This document shows positions 17,615 to 27,118 of a stretch of 64,000 nt of DNA, piece after piece. The stretch's first letter is position 1. Each line of letters starts with the position of its first letter. Both the position numbers and the translations under genes were made by a program. The notes beneath the pieces are model-generated. The model was not told where the DNA came from. It saw only the letters and a program-made list of their open reading frames with translations, and did not search any database. The DNA lies in the NCBI GenBank assembly GCA_017503735.1, contig JAFVSN010000039.1, positions 1 to 64,000 on the forward strand, written 5' to 3'. This DNA comes from Lachnospiraceae bacterium (GTDB lineage: Bacteria; Bacillota; Clostridia; Lachnospirales; Lachnospiraceae).

Positions 17615-18556
17615 TTACGAATTCTTCGTAAGCTCTTTTATCTCCTTCCGCTCCCGGTATACGCTTCGCGCCAGAAGGATTCCGCCGTAGATTAAAATGG
17701 AAAGGAACAGAATAAACATAAAATCTCTCTGTGCGGAATAGGTACTTGAACCGAATCCCGTTACAATCACATGCGCAATGCCGTAAGAAAGCAGATAGTA
17801 TAGCATCCTCTCAATCCAGACCCTCACCGTAGCCTTTTTCCTCACTGCCCACAGTACTACCAGCAGTATCGCCGCACACACTGTCGCAATCAGAAAATAA
17901 TTACCTAACACCAATCTCGGTAATGTAATGACACCTCCGCTTGTCATTGGTTCGCCGTAAACACAAACATTCTCGCTGCCGTCATTGGAAGCATAATATA
18001 CGGAAAAATCTTCTCCGGTCACCTTATGAATTACGACAAACTGCTGATCCCTTTTGGAAATCCATTTGTTCCAGAGCGTACTCCATGCCTCAATCTCATA
18101 GCACGGTTCTACGCCTACCCAACCGATATGTGCATCCGAACTGCATTCATAGTCCGTCACTCTCTCGTCAAAAACAATCGTCACACTTTCATCTTCATTT
18201 TCCGTTATGGTAAACAACTCCTCATCATAAGGAATATACACCGGAGTGCTTAACACCGCAAATGCCGACACAAACAGCGCAACCACAAACAATACGGTAC
18301 ATAACACCGTCTGCACTTTCTTTCTCCCCAATTTACGCTGTAAGGCTACAAGCGGTGCCACAGCTTCTTTATTATCTGCTGCATCCCCGCTTTCCTTCCT
18401 CTCCTGCGGTAGCTTCATCCGGTCATGTTCCATCCGACATTCCTCACACCCCTCTAAATGCTCCTTCACAAACTCCCCGGTATCCGCACTGACCATGTCC
18501 TCCACATAAAGCGGCAACAGATCACGTACAATACTACATTCCTTTCTCATGTTCAC
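17615..18556 (-). CDS. Anti-sigma factor-like membrane protein (zf-HC2)
   Basis: 313 residues. The N-terminal zinc-binding anti-sigma motif is C-(V/R)-DLLPLYVED ... HLEGCEECRMEH (H-x3-C-x2-C). A helix follows at about 105-125, then an extracellular domain and more membrane segments near the C-terminus. It overlaps the ECF sigma gene by about 23 bases, the usual sigma/anti-sigma arrangement. It likely holds the sigma factor inactive until an envelope signal. Confidence 0.87.
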   Translation of the reverse strand: MNMRKECSIVRDLLPLYVEDMVSADTGEFVKEHLEGCEECRMEHDRMKLPQERKESGDAADNKEAVAPLVALQRKLGRKKVQTVLCTVLFVVALFVSAFAVLSTPVYIPYDEELFTITENEDESVTIVFDERVTDYECSSDAHIGWVGVEPCYEIEAWSTLWNKWISKRDQQFVVIHKVTGEDFSVYYASNDGSENVCVYGEPMTSGGVITLPRLVLGNYFLIATVCAAILLVVLWAVRKKATVRVWIERMLYYLLSYGIAHVIVTGFGSSTYSAQRDFMFILFLSILIYGGILLARSVYRERKEIKELTKNS

Positions 18557-19040
18557 TTTCCTCCAATCCTTTTTTTAACATTGTCCTAGCCCGGTGATAG
18601 GTCACGCAGGCCCAGTTGTCCGTCTTTCCGAACATCTGCCCGATTTCCTTAAAACTCAAATCCGCATAAGTCCGCCACATAAAGACTTCCTTGTAGGGTT
18701 CCGAAAGCAGGTGTAACAACCTTTGAAGTTCCATGGCTGTTTCCTTTTTTGTAAGCCGCTCTTCCACAGGGCTCTCCGGGTCCGCAATGTTCATCAGTTC
18801 CGGCGTGTCGATGTTCTCTTCTTTCCCGCTGTTTTTCAAAAAGGAATAGTAGCAATTTTTCGCAATCTGACACAACCACACCCGAACCTCGCAATCTCCG
18901 CGAAACTTATGGATTGCCTTTAAGGCTTTAAAGAACGTATCGCTTGTTACCTCTTCCGCTACATGCGCATCTCCCGAAAGACGCAACACATACCGATACA
19001 CATCCTTAAAATAGGTATTGTACAGTTCTTCAAACTCCAC
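18534..19040 (-). CDS. ECF RNA polymerase sigma factor
   Basis: 168 residues with sigma region 2 (YNTYFKDVYRYVLRLSGDAHVAEEVTSDTFFKAL) and region 4 (LHLLSEPYKEVFMWRTYADLSFKEIGQMFGKTDNWACVTYHRAR). It starts with GTG after AGGAGGTG. It is paired with the overlapping zf-HC2 protein that likely controls it. A small membrane protein gene lies upstream on the same strand. Confidence 0.9.
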   Translation of the reverse strand: MEFEELYNTYFKDVYRYVLRLSGDAHVAEEVTSDTFFKALKAIHKFRGDCEVRVWLCQIAKNCYYSFLKNSGKEENIDTPELMNIADPESPVEERLTKKETAMELQRLLHLLSEPYKEVFMWRTYADLSFKEIGQMFGKTDNWACVTYHRARTMLKKGLEESEHEKGM

Positions 19041-19120
19041 GGTGCTATCACCTCCTTTCCCTTATAAGACTCCGGAAAGTAAAGAATCTTACAAGAATTT
19101 ATAAAAAAATTTTCAACATC

Positions 19121-19669
19121 TTACCATCTCTGATTTCTTTTCTCTATGGTAACGGCTCGAACACTGCCGTCCGCCGCGGTACATCTGATTTCCACCCTGT
19201 CCTCATTCTCCGTTACTTCACGAACCTCATACCATTTTCCGGAATCATCCAGATAATACGACTCCGTGCCGTCCTGCGATGTCCAAAGAGTACGGCTGCC
19301 GCCCAGCAACCACAAAGGAGAAAGCGCAATGGCAAAAAGAGAAAGATAGCTCACCATAAAGTCATACGCCATGGCAGAAAGATAAACCACACTTCCGATA
19401 TAGTATGCTGCCAACAAGAAACACTGTCTCCAAAATTTCCAATCAAAGGCCCGACGCTCCAGGTGACGGTACTTTCCCCTGAAATATACCTGAACCGCAA
19501 CCCCGGTACAACCCCATGCCAACGCAAGCACTGCTCCGACTCCAAGCAACGGGTCCAGGTATGTGGCAGTATCCGGATGATTTATCTGCCCGTACCCGCA
19601 AAGAAGAAGAAATGCGGTATTGCATAGCAGCGCAACTACGAACCAAAGTAACTTTGTTGTTTTTTTCAT
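19121..19669 (-). CDS. Membrane protein, unknown function
   Basis: 182 residues with four hydrophobic segments (about 8-25, 40-60, 82-100, 108-128) and a hydrophilic C-terminal domain of about 55 residues (SQDGTESYYLDDSGKWYEVREV...). AGGAGG precedes the ATG. It lies between GH2 and the sigma factor. I recognise no family. Confidence 0.75.
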   Translation of the reverse strand: MKKTTKLLWFVVALLCNTAFLLLCGYGQINHPDTATYLDPLLGVGAVLALAWGCTGVAVQVYFRGKYRHLERRAFDWKFWRQCFLLAAYYIGSVVYLSAMAYDFMVSYLSLFAIALSPLWLLGGSRTLWTSQDGTESYYLDDSGKWYEVREVTENEDRVEIRCTAADGSVRAVTIEKRNQRW

Positions 19670-19719
19670 ATACGTACCTCCTTGAATATTTCTTTTTTCA
19701 TATCACTTCACATACTCCT

Positions 19720-22182
19720 TTACACAGCTGTAAACGCTGCCTTTACAGTTGCTATTCCCTCTGCCGACACTTCCACACGAACCGGGCCGTTCTCATAGCC
19801 GGAACGGATAACTGCCATGGCACGTCCTCTGTAGCTCACTGTCGTTTCGTCGGTATAATCCTCTGCCGTAACAGGATTCGCAGAACCAAATCCTGCAAGC
19901 ACTCCGCATCCGTCTATTGTAACGTTTAGCGGAATCTCTGCATCCGGCACCAAACGTCCCTCCTTATCCCGGATTTCAATCCCCACACAGATAAGGTCAT
20001 GTCCGTCTGCCCGCATCTCGAACTTTTCCGGAAGCAAGCAAAGCTCCGCCGGTTCTCCTGCAGTTACCAGCACATCCCTGCTGACTTCTTTTCCTCCGCA
20101 AAAGCTAACTGCCTCCACGGTTCCCGGTTCATACACCGTCTCAAAACGTGCGGAATACGGCATCGGTCGTGTCATGCAAACCGACTTTCTTCCGATGGAC
20201 TTCCCGTTTACAAACACTTCCACTTCCTCTGCCTTGGAGTACACCACCAATTCTACGGATTTTCCTTCATATCCGTTATAATTCCAGCTGGAGAAAACCG
20301 CCGGAAATCCCCACATAGTAATCATTTCCACCTTATGGAAAGCATCCGGATGCATGGAGAACAGATACGTCTTATCACTTCCCCAGACAACGCTTCGATA
20401 AGCTCCTTGCGGAAGCATATGTCCCGTAATATCAAAGTCCGCATCATTGGCCAATCTCCACGGAAACGGAGACCCCGGTTGCGGCATCAGTGACCAGGAC
20501 CCTTTTTGCACCAATGGATCGTCCTCATCTACATACACCGCTTTTCCGATTCCGGCTTCTCCCAGATAGTCCCATGCCGTCCAGGTAAAATCACCGATGA
20601 CGTACGGAAGACGTTCTACCAAAGGCCAACGATAACCGATTTGCTGCGGAAAATTCTCCGAACCTAACATCACCCGTTCCGGAAACATTTCATGGTCGCG
20701 CTCATAGTTATCTTCCATATAGTTATAGCCCACAATGTCTAATCCGTTGGTAAACGGCTCCGTCACATACTCCCACAAAACGGAAGCCTGGTCCTCTGCG
20801 GCATTTTGTGTCTGGACACGTCCGGTAGCAAGAGCATCATCCAGCCCTGCCCAAAGAGTGCAGATACCGTTGCTGACCGGTCTGGTTCCGTCCAGTTTGT
20901 GAATGGTCTCCGCAAGCTTCGTCGCCACGGTATAACCGTTTCCGAGACCGCCTCTCTCCGGAATCTCATTTCCGATGGACCATAGAATCACCGACGGATG
21001 GGTCCGGTCTCTCTTTACAAACGCAGTCAAATCCTTTTCCCATTGACTGTTAAAATACAGGCTGTAATCTCCGGCACGCTTTCCGATTCCCCAGGCATCA
21101 AACGCCTCATCAAATACATACATTCCCAATCTGTCGCAAGCTTCAATCAATGCGGCAGACGGCGGATTGTGGGCGGTACGGATGGCATTAAAACCTACCT
21201 CTTTTAACTTTTTCACCTTTCTGGCTTCAACCTCATAAAAGCTTGCGGCACCCAGCAAGCCGTTGTCATGATGCAGACAACCGCCCTTTAACTTTACAGT
21301 TTTTCCGTTAATCCGAAGACCCCGAACCGCATCCGCCGTAATGGTACGGACACCGAACAAGGTGGTCACCTCATCCACCGGAGTAACCGCAGACCGTTCA
21401 AAACGGGTACGGTATACACCCAAATCTTTCACAAAAACCTTCACCTGATACAGATTCGGCTCTTCTGCATCCCATAGCTTCGGATTCTTAAGATTCAGCG
21501 GGATTCTTGCCGTTTCCCAGCTACCGGAATTTACCTGAATTACACGTTTCGTCTGTGTAAGGATCGCATCCTTGCCGTCTTCTTGAATCTGTACGGACAC
21601 TTCTGCCAATCTGTTATCCAAGGTGGCATTTTCCACCTCTACCTGCGCCTCCAGAAACGCGTATCCATCCGCCACCTCTTTGGTTTTTACAAAAATTCCG
21701 TCGGTCGCAATGTGCACCCGCGGCCCGTGGCAAAGCTTCACACCGCGGAACAAACCGGACCCGGTGTACCAACGGGAATTAGGCTGGGACGCAGTATTTA
21801 GATTCACGGTAATACGGTTTTCTTCCCCAAAAGAAACATAAGGGGTTAAATCAACATAAAATGGGACATACCCATAATTCTGAAGCCCGACTCTGCCGCC
21901 GTTAACATCAATGGTGGCATTCATCATCGCCCCGTCAAAGGCAAGTCCGACACAGTCATTTTTCCATTCCGCCGGGATGAAAACAAACTTTGTATAATTG
22001 GTCAGCCCACCTACAAAATAACCGGAGTCCGACTTAGCCGGCGCATCCGGCGTTACCGGCGTTCCGATCATTCCGTCATGGGGAAGATTCACCACCGTCC
22101 CCGGGTCCTCCGACAACATACCCACAGAATCCAGATATCCTCTACGGAAGATCCATTTCTCGTCTATGTTTATGCTATTCAT
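19720..22182 (-). CDS. Glycoside hydrolase family 2 (beta-galactosidase-like)
   Basis: About 820 residues, cytoplasmic (no signal peptide). GH2 layout: sugar-binding N-domain, immunoglobulin-like domain, TIM barrel, C-terminal DUF4982/big-type beta domains. The acid/base Glu is in WSIGNEIP near residue 405 and the nucleophile Glu in LGSENFP near residue 507. It likely hydrolyses beta-galactosides or related glycans. The ATG at 22182 has AAGGAGG upstream and overlaps the GrpB stop by 8 bases; an upstream in-frame start at 22275 lies inside GrpB and is less likely. Confidence 0.93.
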   Translation of the reverse strand: MNSINIDEKWIFRRGYLDSVGMLSEDPGTVVNLPHDGMIGTPVTPDAPAKSDSGYFVGGLTNYTKFVFIPAEWKNDCVGLAFDGAMMNATIDVNGGRVGLQNYGYVPFYVDLTPYVSFGEENRITVNLNTASQPNSRWYTGSGLFRGVKLCHGPRVHIATDGIFVKTKEVADGYAFLEAQVEVENATLDNRLAEVSVQIQEDGKDAILTQTKRVIQVNSGSWETARIPLNLKNPKLWDAEEPNLYQVKVFVKDLGVYRTRFERSAVTPVDEVTTLFGVRTITADAVRGLRINGKTVKLKGGCLHHDNGLLGAASFYEVEARKVKKLKEVGFNAIRTAHNPPSAALIEACDRLGMYVFDEAFDAWGIGKRAGDYSLYFNSQWEKDLTAFVKRDRTHPSVILWSIGNEIPERGGLGNGYTVATKLAETIHKLDGTRPVSNGICTLWAGLDDALATGRVQTQNAAEDQASVLWEYVTEPFTNGLDIVGYNYMEDNYERDHEMFPERVMLGSENFPQQIGYRWPLVERLPYVIGDFTWTAWDYLGEAGIGKAVYVDEDDPLVQKGSWSLMPQPGSPFPWRLANDADFDITGHMLPQGAYRSVVWGSDKTYLFSMHPDAFHKVEMITMWGFPAVFSSWNYNGYEGKSVELVVYSKAEEVEVFVNGKSIGRKSVCMTRPMPYSARFETVYEPGTVEAVSFCGGKEVSRDVLVTAGEPAELCLLPEKFEMRADGHDLICVGIEIRDKEGRLVPDAEIPLNVTIDGCGVLAGFGSANPVTAEDYTDETTVSYRGRAMAVIRSGYENGPVRVEVSAEGIATVKAAFTAV

Positions 22183-22780
22183 CTTTTGCAACGCCTCCTT
22201 CTTTTTCTGCCACTCGAGTATACTTCTCCACAAACTCTGTTTTCGCCAGCATATATTCCTGTCGATTGTCTCCATACTGTAACGCCAGCTTCTGCTTCAG
22301 CTCACTGTACTCCTTTGCTGCCTCCGGATGCTCTCTCAAATACTTCGCAAACAGCAGCTCCGGTCTCGGCACATCGTTTTCCCTGATATGGATGTAACAC
22401 TTATACTGCTCCACGCCGTCCACCGTATACGGCACCACAAAGTTCATGCAATTCTTTCGCTTCTTTGTCTTATCCGGATACTTCGTACACAGATACCCCG
22501 CATCCGTCATACACTTACAAAAAGCGTCCAAATCGATATCTTTCTTCAAAATCACCAGGATGTCTACCGTTGGTTTCGCCAGCATCCCCGGAACGGAAGT
22601 ACTGCCGAAATGAAAGATATCCTCCATGCTGTCCCCTACAGTCTGCCATAGTTTCTCTTTTTCTTCTTCAAAAATAACTGCCCAGTTCGGGTCATATTCC
22701 CGTAACAGAACGGGGTAGGATGCCAGTTGGTCCGCAGCTATATTCCTTTGGTTATTTGCGTTTTTCGATTCCGAAGACAT
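22175..22780 (-). CDS. GrpB family protein (nucleotidyltransferase fold)
   Basis: 201 residues with the GrpB/UPF0157 pattern: LREYDPNWAVIFEEEKEKL, HFGSTSVPGMLAKPTVDILV (the nucleotidyltransferase-like GSTSVPG..KP.DI) and LRDYLREHPEAAKEYSELKQKLA-type C-terminus. No firm function is known. It is translationally coupled to the GH2 gene, which it overlaps. Confidence 0.9.
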   Translation of the reverse strand: MSSESKNANNQRNIAADQLASYPVLLREYDPNWAVIFEEEKEKLWQTVGDSMEDIFHFGSTSVPGMLAKPTVDILVILKKDIDLDAFCKCMTDAGYLCTKYPDKTKKRKNCMNFVVPYTVDGVEQYKCYIHIRENDVPRPELLFAKYLREHPEAAKEYSELKQKLALQYGDNRQEYMLAKTEFVEKYTRVAEKEGGVAKDE

Positions 22781-22896
22781 AATTACAGCCTCCTATGTCT
22801 TTACTTTTTACTACTTTTACTCCAATGATAACACAGAAGCACGGGCATGTCTAGGTGGACAAAAGGAGTTCACGCAACCAACCTCAGGCAAAAGAA

Positions 22897-22920
22897 AGGA
22901 CCTGCCAAATGGCAAGTCCA
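22897..22920 (-). terminator. Terminator after the DUF3791 module
   Basis: GGACTTGCC / GGCAGGTCC hairpin followed on the minus strand by TTTCTTTT. A 31-base stretch covering it (22898-22928) recurs at 35478-35508 with one mismatch. Confidence 0.75.
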
Positions 22921-22955
22921 TGGTCGCTGTATTAATAGGATATATTTGATGTCAT

Positions 22956-23168
22956 TTAAGCCAATGCAGTCCGCCTTGCCTCAATATACAAATCAATATC
23001 ATCTACAATATAATTCGCACCGGTTGTATGCAGTGCTTCAAAGCAGGAATAAATATAATCCCACACCTGATAACGGCTGAACAGTTCCGAAACCTGCTTA
23101 CCGCTTAACTTTTTTGCTGACTTATATTGTTCGGTACAATACACCATAAAATCACCTTGTCTGCTCAT
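22956..23168 (-). CDS. DUF3791-type small protein
   Basis: 70 residues (FMVYCTEQYKSAKKLSGKQVSELFSRYQVWDYIYSCFEALHTTG...YIVDDIDLYIEAR), matching the DUF3791 pattern. It is the third gene of a module with a DUF3990 gene and another small protein, spaced 2 bases from the preceding gene. Such small proteins probably neutralise or regulate the DUF3990 partner; this is inferred from constant pairing. Confidence 0.75.
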   Translation of the reverse strand: MSRQGDFMVYCTEQYKSAKKLSGKQVSELFSRYQVWDYIYSCFEALHTTGANYIVDDIDLYIEARRTALA

Positions 23169-23170
23169 AC

Positions 23171-23407
23171 TTATCCCTCCGGGAATGTAATATTTCCTGT
23201 GCTTTTTTCTTCGACGTACATGGTAAAAAGAGTTAACGGACTAAGCTGCCATAGCTTCGTCTCTTCCTCCTCCAACAGTGAATATACTCTAGATTCATAA
23301 AACGCCTTTGATGCAGTAACTTCATCCAAAGCATTGTTTTGAACAATCAGGTCAATAATCTTTGGCACAATCAACACCAACATCGCTTCAAATTTTTTCT
23401 GTTCCAT
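23171..23407 (-). CDS. Small DUF3791-like partner protein
   Basis: 78 residues from the ATG at 23407 (MEQKKFEAMLVLIVPKIIDLIVQ). The sequence ...ASKAFYESRVYSLLEEEETKLWQLSPLTLFTMYVEEK resembles helical DUF3791 relatives. The start overlaps the DUF3990 stop, with GAGGAATTC just upstream. It is the middle gene of the three-gene module. Confidence 0.72.
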   Translation of the reverse strand: MEQKKFEAMLVLIVPKIIDLIVQNNALDEVTASKAFYESRVYSLLEEEETKLWQLSPLTLFTMYVEEKSTGNITFPEG

Positions 23408-23898
23408 TAGAATTCCTCCTCTGAAACTGTACCACAAAATTTCAAATAGCTCAGTGCTTTTGTGGAGGTCAGCACTAACTGATTATACAGCTTTTTTACT
23501 TTCAAAGCCTCTATTGTTTGTTCTTTCGTCAAAACACCTGCGGTGTACAAGGTAAATGTAGTATATACATCATCATTGGCAACAGGTCCATATATGAAAT
23601 CATATGCTTTTCCGTTATATTTCCCTTCTCGGTTCTCCGAAACAAAATCTAACCATGCTTCATCCGGAGCATCAAACCGTAAGACAGAACACTCGGAAAA
23701 CGCCTTCTCTTCATCGATTTCAAAAATGCTAACCGTCGGTACTCCTTCCTTACGCCGCTTCGTCACCTTATCCGCAAAGCCGATTGCCTGCGTCTTATTC
23801 GTTGTGGTATAGAATCCATATCCAAAATCAAGAAAGCGGTTCTGCTCTACCAATCTAGGTTCTGATACCGTCAAATTACTACCGTGATATAAAAACAT
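23407..23898 (-). CDS. DUF3990 protein, ADP-ribosyltransferase-like
   Basis: 163 residues. FLYHGSN near the N-terminus and DFGYGFYTTTNKTQAIGFA are typical of DUF3990, a family with an ADP-ribosyltransferase-like H-Y-E arrangement (His in YHGS, Tyr in FYTT). It could be a toxin-like enzyme controlled by the two small proteins that follow. GGAGGGAGC precedes the ATG. Confidence 0.82.
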   Translation of the reverse strand: MFLYHGSNLTVSEPRLVEQNRFLDFGYGFYTTTNKTQAIGFADKVTKRRKEGVPTVSIFEIDEEKAFSECSVLRFDAPDEAWLDFVSENREGKYNGKAYDFIYGPVANDDVYTTFTLYTAGVLTKEQTIEALKVKKLYNQLVLTSTKALSYLKFCGTVSEEEF

Positions 23899-24000
23899 TG
23901 CGCTCCCTCCTCCTCTTGAATATGTCTGATTTCTTTGATTCTGTTATAAGTATAGCACAAAAAACATGTTGCAAGCAATAGATTTGTAAAAAAACAAAAG

Positions 24001-24021
24001 TGGCGGGGAATTTCCCCGCCA
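24001..24021 (-). terminator. Terminator of the XRE-TPR gene
   Basis: GGCGGGGAA / TTCCCCGCC hairpin followed on the minus strand by ACTTTTGTTTTTTT. Confidence 0.88.
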
Positions 24022-24083
24022 ACAGTTTTCTACCTGTTTTCAGTCTCGACAGCCAATTAAGATACCCTACGAAACGGAAATAC

Positions 24084-25163
24084 TTATTTCCCTTCCATAT
24101 ACAACTTCAGCTTCTCCATACTCTGTTGAACCCTCTCGTTATCCCGAAGTCGTTTCATATACCAAGGATTCTGCATCACCTGAACCAGTTCATCCCGGAA
24201 TGCATCCAGACTCACCAAGGCACCGTTTGAAATAAACCGTATATCCTCTCCCAAATCACCGAAGAATAGGGACTTCTCAAAACAATCCTCTGCATGCATC
24301 ATATTTTCTACATACTTCTCAAAGTACTTTGCTGCCTCTTCTTCCTCGCCGGAACGCAAATAGCACTCCATCATCTGCGTCGCTCCCCGATAAAACGGAA
24401 TGCCCAGTTCCTGTTCCATCCGACACATCATATCCGCATAGGTCCGCTCTTTTTCACTGTCCTTCGTTGCCACCGCAATCCCTGCCATACGTGACAGACA
24501 AATCAATGCATTCTGCACACACTCAAACAAAAACTGCTCACATTCCTTCCGGGCGGCCTCATAATCCTTCTTCACATACAAAAGCAATGCGTTTAAATGT
24601 CTTGCATTAAAATCAAAATCCGGGAGTGTGGCAAGAACATTCTCTGCCTCCTCAAACCTCTGACTTGTAATGTAAAAGCTTGCCAGATAACGCTTCGCTT
24701 CGAACTTCATCTCCGTCTCTTCGGACTTGCACAGCGTAAGAAGAAGCTCCTCCATGATTTGCATCTGTTCCTCTGTTGCCGCTCTCTGTACCTGCAACCT
24801 CATTAACCATTTCACATATGCCATCTTTAGCGGTTCGGAGTTCGGATACGCTTGGAGCTTTTCCTTCCAATACTGCATTTCTGCAACCGTTCCCCCTGTT
24901 CTACCGATTTCTTCTGCGGCATCCGCAAACTCCTTCACTTTTTCCGGAGATACTGTTTCTTCATAGGACAGCAATGTGTTTAAGTCGGTATGTAATGCTC
25001 TCGCGAGGGGTGCAAGCAGCATAATATCCGGCATGGAGCTGTCCGTCTCCCACTTGCACACTGCCGGTTCCGAAATCCCCAACAGATTCGCTAGCTCCCT
25101 CTGCGTCATATTTGCCTGCTTCCGTAAGCGGCAAATCCTCTTTCCAAATGTCTCAATAGCCAT
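24084..25163 (-). CDS. XRE regulator with helical/TPR-like C-terminal domain
   Basis: 359 residues. N-terminal HTH at residues 8-62 (ICRLRKQANMTQRELANLLGISEPAVCKWETDSSMPD). The rest is a helical repeat region rich in A-E-x-L patterns, like TPR-bearing regulators that respond to peptides. No partner peptide gene is visible beside it. GGAGGCTG precedes the ATG; a long AT-rich promoter region (25164-25350) lies upstream. Confidence 0.85.
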   Translation of the reverse strand: MAIETFGKRICRLRKQANMTQRELANLLGISEPAVCKWETDSSMPDIMLLAPLARALHTDLNTLLSYEETVSPEKVKEFADAAEEIGRTGGTVAEMQYWKEKLQAYPNSEPLKMAYVKWLMRLQVQRAATEEQMQIMEELLLTLCKSEETEMKFEAKRYLASFYITSQRFEEAENVLATLPDFDFNARHLNALLLYVKKDYEAARKECEQFLFECVQNALICLSRMAGIAVATKDSEKERTYADMMCRMEQELGIPFYRGATQMMECYLRSGEEEEAAKYFEKYVENMMHAEDCFEKSLFFGDLGEDIRFISNGALVSLDAFRDELVQVMQNPWYMKRLRDNERVQQSMEKLKLYMEGK

Positions 25164-25354
25164 AGTCTCAGCCTCCTTTTCTTCAACTTGAGTTGTTTCG
25201 ATTAGGATCCTATGGCTTTATTATAGCATGGGAGTAGGGGGAGGACAATTGAGGGAAAGTTAAGTGTGGGTTAAGAGGGGATAACCATCAGGAAGGTTCC
25301 AAAAAATATCCACCTTTCATCCTACACATAGAAAATGGCGGAAAATTCTTTTAT

Positions 25355-26089
25355 TTACAAAATAATAAATTCTCCATCCTTACATATTTGCGTAAGTTGT
25401 CTATCCTTAATACGATACGCTTCCCCGTACAGTGTCGTTTGTCCGTTCTCAATCATGAGATAACTGCCATCATTCAAAGCAATAATTTCATGACCCACAC
25501 TATCCTCAAAGGTAATGTCCTCAATTAAACGCATCCCGTCCAAATACTCATCTCTAAGCTTTTGAAAATGCGGATAAATATTGATATTTGTTATGCCAAG
25601 TCCCGGAATCCAACGCTCATAAAGCGGGTCAACTGCCTCACCTTCAAGCTCCGGACCTGCATAAACAACCTCTGCACAGTTCATGGAACCGGCACTCCAA
25701 GCGACCACAATCCCATTGTAATCTAACAAACGTTCTTTCAAACGAAGCTGCTTCATAAACTTGTTTTGTGTAGGCACATGGCCTCCCGCCAAAATAATCA
25801 CATCCATATCCGGTAAGTTTTCAATAATGTCCGGGTTTCTGTCATCACACTGCGCAAGATACGAAACACTCAGCCCACTCATAGAGAGGGCTTCTTTTAA
25901 ACAAGCATATACCCCATCATTCTTCTCATGGTTATCCGGATTCGCACAAACAATCAGCACCCTTGCATCCTGTGTCCAAATGGATTTCAACCTGTCTAAC
26001 AACCCATTTTGTTGAATCAGAACATCCGGTATTCTTTTCCCGTTCACCTTAATAGCCCCTCCAAGAGAGCTTGTCAACATTGCTTTCAT
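25355..26089 (-). CDS. Peptidase S51 (dipeptidase E-like)
   Basis: 244 residues with a class I glutamine-amidotransferase-like fold. The nucleophile Ser is in VAWSAGSMN near residue 135, following VIILAGGHVPTQN. The family includes alpha-aspartyl dipeptidase and cyanophycinase. The substrate here is unknown. It is cytoplasmic and preceded by a GGAGGTA site. Confidence 0.85.
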   Translation of the reverse strand: MKAMLTSSLGGAIKVNGKRIPDVLIQQNGLLDRLKSIWTQDARVLIVCANPDNHEKNDGVYACLKEALSMSGLSVSYLAQCDDRNPDIIENLPDMDVIILAGGHVPTQNKFMKQLRLKERLLDYNGIVVAWSAGSMNCAEVVYAGPELEGEAVDPLYERWIPGLGITNINIYPHFQKLRDEYLDGMRLIEDITFEDSVGHEIIALNDGSYLMIENGQTTLYGEAYRIKDRQLTQICKDGEFIIL

Positions 26090-26126
26090 AATACTTACCT
26101 CCGCAAATCCAATTTATTTGCCTATA

Positions 26127-27032
26127 CTAACACAATTCATACGCAGTTTTCATATTCGTAATAAGTTGCTCACACTCTTCAAGGCTTTCTCCATTGGCAA
26201 GTTCTTCTCTGAAAAGCCAAATGACCGTTTCAATATACAAACAGCGCAATAAAGTCTCACAGGGAATCCCAACGCTTTCACCAAGCTTTTTCACAAAATC
26301 AATGATTATCTCCTTTGGCTCAGAGACTAAATCGTCTCTGAATTCATCCAGTATAAATCTCGATAAATCAAATACCGGGTCACCTGCTACACCTTTTGGG
26401 TCAATCACCGTATAGCTACCATTTTCATTCTTAAGTATATTTTCGTGGTGTAAATCACCATGTAACAGAACATTGCGCGAATACTTCCTACCTATCTCTT
26501 TCAGCATGCTCTCGGCGCTTTCAAGATATTGACGGAGCTCTTCACAATCCTTACGATTTTTTGTCCCTTCCTTTCCCGCATCAAACCATTCGGAATATGT
26601 AGGGAATGTACTGTCCGGCAAGTCAGGTTTGTGTAGTACTTTAAATATGGCCCCTACAATCTTTATCCGTTCCTCACGGCGTGCGCTTTCATATAAAGTA
26701 TCAGCAGGAATAATTCGTTCCATTATATAAACCTTATCCTCAAGTGAATACTCATAAAGTTTGCAGAAATTCTCTCCTTGAAACTGTATCAATGACCTTA
26801 TTTCTTTTCTATCTTCACCAAACTCACTGTTAATAAGAATTTTGAATATTACTCTCCCATACCGTTTTGAAACCGCATAGAAAATCAGACTGTTAACGGA
26901 AAGCGATTGCTGAAATGCTATTTCGGACAATTCCCATTGATCTTTGTATTTTTCTACAACACGAATTCGCTCGTTATATCGTTCCGCACCTAACTTATTT
27001 ATAAATCGTTCTGCTTGCGTATATGTCAACAA
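26127..27032 (-). CDS. Aminoglycoside phosphotransferase-fold kinase
   Basis: 301 residues with the APH/choline-kinase catalytic loop LLHGDLHHENIL and the metal motif VIDPKGVAGDPVFDLSRF. This PKG..GDP..D form resembles APH(6)/streptomycin kinase and fructosamine-kinase-like proteins. It could phosphorylate an antibiotic or a metabolite; sequence does not say. It lies at the left end of the AT-rich defence-like block. Confidence 0.83.
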   Translation of the reverse strand: MLTYTQAERFINKLGAERYNERIRVVEKYKDQWELSEIAFQQSLSVNSLIFYAVSKRYGRVIFKILINSEFGEDRKEIRSLIQFQGENFCKLYEYSLEDKVYIMERIIPADTLYESARREERIKIVGAIFKVLHKPDLPDSTFPTYSEWFDAGKEGTKNRKDCEELRQYLESAESMLKEIGRKYSRNVLLHGDLHHENILKNENGSYTVIDPKGVAGDPVFDLSRFILDEFRDDLVSEPKEIIIDFVKKLGESVGIPCETLLRCLYIETVIWLFREELANGESLEECEQLITNMKTAYELC

Positions 27033-27118
27033 ATCAATCCCACCTTCCTAAGTATAATGCCATAATTATAGCAGAATGCTAAGACAAATGCCAGTTTCTC
27101 CCTCATCTGTGAGACTGC

